A stretch of DNA of 64,000 nucleotides from Terriglobales bacterium (GTDB taxonomy: Bacteria; Acidobacteriota; Terriglobia; Terriglobales; Acidobacteriaceae). Below the pieces are notes generated by a model, which ran no database searches, was not told the DNA's origin, and was given only the letters and a program-made list of their open reading frames with translations. A program made the position numbers and the translations under genes. Shown piece after piece: positions 60,488-64,000 of the stretch. The DNA lies in the NCBI GenBank assembly GCA_035561515.1, contig DATMXP010000043.1, forward strand, positions 57,961-121,960. The letters are read 5' to 3'. Each line of letters starts with the position of its first letter. The first letter of the stretch is position 1.

Positions 60488-61339
60488 ATGAGCGATTGGG
60501 CATCCGGACTTCGTGGAGATTTCGCGGCACTCGTCGCCGACGACGTCGATGAGCACCAGATCTCGGTGGCTCGTGCTGCTCTGACTATTGCGCGGATGGA
60601 GTATCCGAATCTCGAAGTCGATCAATATATTGAGCGCCTCGAATGGTACGCAGCTCGTGTGGAGCAGATGCTTCCCTCGGTTCCGGAAACGCCCCAGGTT
60701 ATTGCCGCGCTGAATTATGTCTTGTTCGAAGAAGAAAAATTCCGCGGCAACTCCGACGACTATTACGATCCCCGAAACTCATTCCTGAACGACGTACTCG
60801 ATCGTAGGACAGGAATCCCGATTACGCTCGCGCTCGTGTATATGGAAGTCGCGCATCGTATCGGATTTCCGCTTTTCGGTGTTGGCATGCCTGGGCACTT
60901 CCTGCTCAAGCACTATGACGTGGACGGCAGCGAGACGCTGCTTGATCCTTTCCACGCGGGCAGCATTCTAAGCGCCGACGACTGCCAGGAGCGTCTCAAC
61001 CAGATTTACGCCGGCCAGGTTCCGCTTCAGCCCGAGTTCCTGCACACGGTCACGCGTCGCCAGTGGCTCACGCGCATGCTCAATAATCTGCGGCAGATCT
61101 ACCTGAACCGCCGCGACTTCAAGCGTGCGCTGATTGTTGTTGATCTGGTGCTGGCCATTCATCCGCGTTCGGCCGAAGACAGAAAAGAACGGGGTATGCT
61201 GCGCTACGCCGTGGGTCAGCTTCGTGGCGCTGCGGAAGACCTGGAGACGTACGTCCGCATGGCTCCCGACGCCAGCGACGCCGACGAGATGCGGCAAACA
61301 GCTCTTACCCTCCGTCAGCGCCTGGTAATGATGAACTGA
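60488..61339 (+). CDS. SirB1-like transglutaminase-fold protein with TPR
   Basis: The ATG at 60488 gives 283 residues; a TTG at 60419 would add 23. The N-terminal two thirds match SirB1-like proteins, with RRTGIPITLALVYMEVAHRIGFPLFGVGMPGHFLLKHYD as the core (about 117-155) and LDPFHAG. The C-terminal third holds TPR-like helices (LRQIYLNRRDFKRALIVVDLVLAIHPRSAEDRKERGMLRYAVGQ). The family's biochemical role is unknown; a protease-like fold without a proven activity. A terminator follows. Confidence 0.88.
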   Translation: MSDWASGLRGDFAALVADDVDEHQISVARAALTIARMEYPNLEVDQYIERLEWYAARVEQMLPSVPETPQVIAALNYVLFEEEKFRGNSDDYYDPRNSFLNDVLDRRTGIPITLALVYMEVAHRIGFPLFGVGMPGHFLLKHYDVDGSETLLDPFHAGSILSADDCQERLNQIYAGQVPLQPEFLHTVTRRQWLTRMLNNLRQIYLNRRDFKRALIVVDLVLAIHPRSAEDRKERGMLRYAVGQLRGAAEDLETYVRMAPDASDADEMRQTALTLRQRLVMMN

Positions 61340-61369
61340 GATTTTCCTTCGAATAAGTGGGAAGAAGAA

Positions 61370-61397
61370 AAGCCCGGTGGCTATCACCGGGCTTCTT
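61370..61397. terminator. Bidirectional terminator
   Basis: AAGCCCGGTG-GCTAT-CACCGGGCTT, a 10-bp perfect stem flanked by A-rich and T-rich tracts, between convergent genes. Confidence 0.85.
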
Positions 61398-61411
61398 AGC
61401 AGGAAATCACT

Positions 61412-62026
61412 TTAATCGTCCTGGTCGGAACTTGGGGGCGAGGGGTTGGAATCTCGCAATTCGAGCCAGCGCGTGAGGATGTCGCGCTCCTCGTCGTTGT
61501 AGCTCTTCTTGAACTGATCGGAGTTCATCGTTTTCTGACGCTGCTCCGGCGGCATACTGAGTAACGCCCGGAACTGGTCTCGCAGCGCGTTGCGCCGTTC
61601 ATCCGGCAGGGCGCGCATACGGTCAAACAGTGCCCGCGCTCGCTGATGTTGCTCCGGAGTCATGTTTTGCCACGCTTCCATTCGCGTCAGAATCTGTTGC
61701 TGGCGATCCGGAGGCAAGGCATTGAACCACTCTAGCCGCTCGCGAAGCTTCTTCTGCCGGTCTGCCGGCAGGTTTTGGAAATTGGGGTCTTTTTCGAGAG
61801 CTTTTTGTTTTTCGGATGCCGTCAGGTTCTTGCTGTTGCGAAGCCAATCACCAAAGTGTGGTCCCGGGCCTCTCCTCGATGACGGATCGGAAGACTGACC
61901 AAATCCGCCGCGACCCCCGCGTTGTCCGGGCGGAGGACCTCCCTGACTGCCTCGACCCTGCGCAAAAGCGGGTACACACAGCGCAGTCGCAAGCGCTATT
62001 GTCCAGATTGTTTTCGACGGTGGCAT
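61412..62026 (-). CDS. DUF3106-family exported protein
   Basis: The 204-residue product has a signal peptide (1-22, LATALCVPAFAQ), a Gly/Arg-rich stretch (24-60) and a helical DUF3106 region made of short repeats: LTASEKQKALEKDPNFQNLPADRQKKLRERLEWFNALPPDRQQQILTRMEAWQNMTPEQHQRARALFDRMRALP. DUF3106 proteins are periplasmic and resemble CpxP-like metal or stress sensors. It is last in the sigma factor/anti-sigma operon, so it may act in the signal chain; this is inference. Confidence 0.82.
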   Translation of the reverse strand: MPPSKTIWTIALATALCVPAFAQGRGSQGGPPPGQRGGRGGFGQSSDPSSRRGPGPHFGDWLRNSKNLTASEKQKALEKDPNFQNLPADRQKKLRERLEWFNALPPDRQQQILTRMEAWQNMTPEQHQRARALFDRMRALPDERRNALRDQFRALLSMPPEQRQKTMNSDQFKKSYNDEERDILTRWLELRDSNPSPPSSDQDD

Positions 62027-62044
62027 GGCTGAACCTATATTCCG

Positions 62045-62509
62045 TTATGGAGTAGCAGTCGTAGAAGTGTTGTCCGCCAATTCGTCCAACATTTCAAGAT
62101 TCTGCAACACGTCGCTGTTCTTATCCAGATACTGCAGGTCGTTCGCCGCTGACACGGTTTTTGAATTTACCGGCTGCGGCTGCTTGGAACCACTCTGGAA
62201 CAGGGCGACGCTCATCACCAGCAACGCTGCCATGCTGACCGCCAGTGCCGGCTTGCGGAACCAGCTCAACCAGCCCGGCGAAGATTCCTTGACCGCCTCT
62301 TCCCTCATGCGCGCCTTCAGGCGCGTCATGAAGTAGGGAGACGTATCCTCCGGAGCCTTCCACTCGTCCAGCAACGCCATGGTCTTGTTCATCGATTGCA
62401 GCTCGGACGCACAAGCCGGACATGCCGCGAAGTGGGCCTTCACTTCGGGCGCGACCGGTTCCCCAACCATCACGTCAAAAAGATGTTCGCGAATCTCATT
62501 GCACTGCAT
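62045..62509 (-). CDS. Zinc-finger (zf-HC2) anti-sigma factor
   Basis: The 154-residue product starts with a zf-HC2 domain (1-50; Cys3, His26, Cys30, Cys33 in AHFAACPACASEL), then a linker, one membrane helix (about 86-104, PALAVSMAALLVMSVALF) and a short periplasmic part with a helical NSDVLQNLEMLDELADN. This is the layout of membrane anti-sigma factors that hold an ECF sigma factor until a periplasmic signal arrives. Its gene follows the ECF sigma gene by nine bases. Confidence 0.93.
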   Translation of the reverse strand: MQCNEIREHLFDVMVGEPVAPEVKAHFAACPACASELQSMNKTMALLDEWKAPEDTSPYFMTRLKARMREEAVKESSPGWLSWFRKPALAVSMAALLVMSVALFQSGSKQPQPVNSKTVSAANDLQYLDKNSDVLQNLEMLDELADNTSTTATP

Positions 62510-62518
62510 GGTATTGCC

Positions 62519-63358
62519 TCAAATAAATTCCTTTAACCGCTCCCGCAATGTTTCGTATGCACGAAACAACAGCGACTTCGTCGCCGATTCACTGATGTTC
62601 AATACCTCGGAAATTTGTTTGTAGTCCATTCCCTGGTATTTATGCATGAACACCGCATTCCGCTGTCTTTCCGGTAATGCCTGCACATGCTTCTTGATCG
62701 CAGCCAGCCGTTCTCGCCGGATCAAATCCTGCTCGGCGTTGATGCTCTTGTCCGCCAGGTCCATCGTCGTGCCGGTTTCCTCATCCGGCTCGTCGAGGCT
62801 TACGCTCATCTCGGGACGCTCATATTTCGTGTCCCGGATATAGTTAACGGACAGGTTCGATGCAATCCTGTACAGCCAGGTGCTGAATTTCGCTTCCGCG
62901 TTATACGTCGAACGCGCGCGGTAGACCCGAAGGAAGACTTCCTGCGCTAGTTCCTCCGCAAGATGAGTATTGCGGGTAACGCGGTACATGAAACCCAGCA
63001 TCGGGCGACGGTACTTCTCGACCAGATACTCGAAGGCCGAGTCGTCTCCGTCTTTCACCTGCAGCATCAGATCGGCGTCGGTCAGGGTGGCGGCTCCGGG
63101 TTGCAGTTTACTCGTTCGGCTGGCCGAACGTGAATCCTGATTGCCCTTGGAAGTGCCGCCCAGCAGACCCGGGTTTAGGGCTACGCTGCTCACGTCAGAA
63201 CAAACCCCGTCGTCGCCGGAAAGTTGCGTATTACCAACGTCATCCGGCTCCATGGACGGTTGTGGCAGGTACCCCGAATTGTCCGTGTATTCAGGCATCA
63301 GCCAGAACCCCAGAACGGGCTCGTTCATTATCCCAGAACCGTGCCTTTTTGTGCACAC
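62519..63358 (-). CDS. ECF-type RNA polymerase sigma factor
   Basis: The product is up to 279 residues with alternatives at 63328 and 63298. An unusual, poorly structured N-terminal extension of about 90 residues precedes sigma region 2 (about 93-165; DADLMLQVKDGDDSAFEYLVEKYRRPMLGFMYRVTRNTHLAEELAQEVFLRVYRA, with FSTWLYRIASNLSVNYIRD) and region 4 (about 215-275; ALPERQRNAVFMHKYQGMDYKQISEVLNISESATKSLLFRAYETLRERL). The following anti-sigma factor (nine bases away) holds it inactive. Together with the DUF3106 protein this is a probable envelope-stress operon. Confidence 0.94.
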   Translation of the reverse strand: MCTKRHGSGIMNEPVLGFWLMPEYTDNSGYLPQPSMEPDDVGNTQLSGDDGVCSDVSSVALNPGLLGGTSKGNQDSRSASRTSKLQPGAATLTDADLMLQVKDGDDSAFEYLVEKYRRPMLGFMYRVTRNTHLAEELAQEVFLRVYRARSTYNAEAKFSTWLYRIASNLSVNYIRDTKYERPEMSVSLDEPDEETGTTMDLADKSINAEQDLIRRERLAAIKKHVQALPERQRNAVFMHKYQGMDYKQISEVLNISESATKSLLFRAYETLRERLKEFI

Positions 63359-63421
63359 TTTGAGTTCCCTTTCAGGGACCGGAAGCCTTGCTCCGCCTAA
63401 ACTACCGCTTAATTCGTTAAT

Positions 63422-63450
63422 TTGACGCTGTCCTTTGCCTGCTTTATAGT
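63422..63450 (+). promoter_or_regulatory. Sigma-70-type promoter of the tRNA gene
   Basis: TTGACG at 63422-63427 and TATAGT at 63445-63450 with an optimal 17-bp spacer; the start point near 63457 leaves about 21 bases before the tRNA 5' end. Confidence 0.75.
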
Positions 63451-63477
63451 GAATTTGACCTGTGTACTGGCTTTTGG

Positions 63478-63552
63478 GGGCGCTTAACTCAGCGGTAGAG
63501 TGCCATCTTCACACGGTGGAAGTCATAGGTTCGAATCCTATAGCGCCCACCA
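63478..63552 (+). tRNA. tRNA-Val (anticodon CAC)
   Basis: The 75 bases fold as a cloverleaf: acceptor GGGCGCT with AGCGCCC, D arm with AGCGGTAGAG, anticodon stem CCATC/GGTGG with loop TTCACAC (anticodon CAC, reading GUG), T arm ATAGG-TTCGAAT-CCTAT, discriminator A and an encoded CCA at 63550-63552. It has a clear promoter upstream. Confidence 0.95.
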
Positions 63553-63877
63553 GTTCGTTTCCCGAATCGGTATCCCTCCCAAATAGGCAAAAGGCTGGGT
63601 AAGGGAGTTCCGCTTTCGGCTTGCGTATCCACAAGTTCCGTGGGTAGTATCACAGGGTCCTACGAAGTATCGCTCCCGTAATGGGGGTCCGCGCGCCTCG
63701 AATCCTGGCGCTAGACGGACGTGAATAGTTCAAAAATTCCAGCCTTTTCCCATCGCCCCGTTCGCGACTGGGAACTGCGCAAACCACTTAGGAAACATAC
63801 GGTTAGAGCGAATCGGATTCTAGAGTTAGTTTTGCCCAAAGTGGGAATAGAAACATCACGAACAAACGAGTCATTCA
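63553..63877. other. Gene-free stretch after tRNA-Val
   Basis: No convincing gene; a 67-codon frame at 63721 is interrupted by poor coding signals. The stretch 63690-63715 (CGCGCGCCTCGAATCCTGGCGC) resembles a tRNA T arm and acceptor end, but no full tRNA can be folded. It should hold the promoter of the gene starting at 63878. Confidence 0.35.
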
Positions 63878-64000
63878 ATGAATACTGGACCGAATCACCC
63901 CTCCGGAGGTTCCGGAGGCGGTAAGGGTAGGCGCCGTCGCGGGCGTCGCGGAGGTCCCGGCGGACGTCCGGGCGGACACGGCAGCGGCGGGGGCCAAGGT
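63878..64000 (+). CDS. Gly/Arg-rich protein, first 41 codons
   Basis: The frame opens at an ATG at 63878 and runs off the right edge without a stop. The visible part (MNTGPNHPSGGSGGG, then KGRRRRGRRGG and alternating Gly/Pro/Arg to the end) is an RGG-like, strongly basic, disordered segment as found at the ends of RNA-binding proteins, helicases and ribonucleases. No ribosome site beyond ACGAG is seen. Nothing in the window identifies the rest of the protein. Confidence 0.5.
   Translation, partial: MNTGPNHPSGGSGGGKGRRRRGRRGGPGGRPGGHGSGGGQG

Noticed and set aside
63690..63715. Second tRNA or tRNA fragment after tRNA-Val
   Set aside because: Only a T-arm-like stretch is seen; no anticodon or D arm can be folded upstream.

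Overview
The window is a stretch of chromosome from a Gram-negative, aerobic bacterium, most probably an Acidobacteriota of the Terriglobia/Acidobacteriales type. The pointers are two secreted proteins of the acidobacterial VWFA-related family, Kdo (lipopolysaccharide) enzymes KdsA and KdsD, a neprilysin-like M13 peptidase, DUF3106 and DUF4845-like proteins, and a pyrG-kdsA neighbourhood. GC content is high in the core genes and visibly lower in a few accessory ones. No prophage, insertion sequence, CRISPR array or rRNA is seen; one tRNA gene (Val, CAC) is present.

Layout. 1-5.7 kb (minus strand): truncated class A penicillin-binding protein, small membrane protein, proS, a small unknown gene, kdsD and a VWFA protein. 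5.9-12.6 kb: a VOC protein, a repeat-rich gap, then kdsA, a DUF1493-type protein, OsmC, a HEAT/PQQ-propeller protein and pyrG; this block carries broken copies of the 5' ends of kdsA and osmC. 12.8-20.2 kb: two small membrane proteins, M13 peptidase, an unknown exported protein, CYTH protein, radical SAM protein and a GAF-GGDEF diguanylate cyclase. 20.4-27 kb (plus strand): RodZ-like protein, metK, ahcY, a zinc-ribbon/TPR membrane protein coupled to an M50-like HExxH membrane protein, a small membrane protein and a stand-alone Clp N-domain protein. 27.2-29.6 kb: putative toxin-antitoxin pair and a PadR regulator with its membrane-protein partner. 29.6-39.5 kb: Smr protein, MacB-like permease, TldD/TldE pair, PilZ plus a degenerate response regulator, ferritin-like and Cys-rich proteins divergent from a radical SAM/SPASM gene, a hidden 55-residue basic protein, an OB-fold-like exported protein and a LytTR regulator. 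39.5-48.9 kb: purS, glmS, a giant kelch/Ig-like surface protein broken by one extra base, and a DegT aminotransferase with a GNAT-fold protein. 49-58.7 kb: second VWFA protein, rluD, SpoIIE-type phosphatase, trxB, AraC regulator divergent from a lipocalin-like/DinB pair, proline dehydrogenase. 58.8-64 kb: hybrid histidine kinase, SirB1-like protein, DUF3106 protein with zf-HC2 anti-sigma and ECF sigma factor, tRNA-Val, and the start of a Gly/Arg-rich protein.

How genes work together. kdsD and kdsA serve Kdo synthesis; the penicillin-binding protein, RodZ-like protein and glmS serve the envelope; metK and ahcY are two steps of the SAM cycle; sigma factor, anti-sigma factor and DUF3106 protein form a likely cell-envelope stress operon; GGDEF and PilZ proteins indicate c-di-GMP signalling. 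Many genes lack a Shine-Dalgarno sequence and instead show a -10-like hexamer 6-13 bases before the start codon, suggesting frequent leaderless transcripts. The most unusual features are the osmC/kdsA fragment mosaic, the receiver domain that lost its phosphorylatable Asp, the redox-looking ferritin/Cys-protein/radical SAM divergon with two CRP-like sites, and the frameshifted surface protein.
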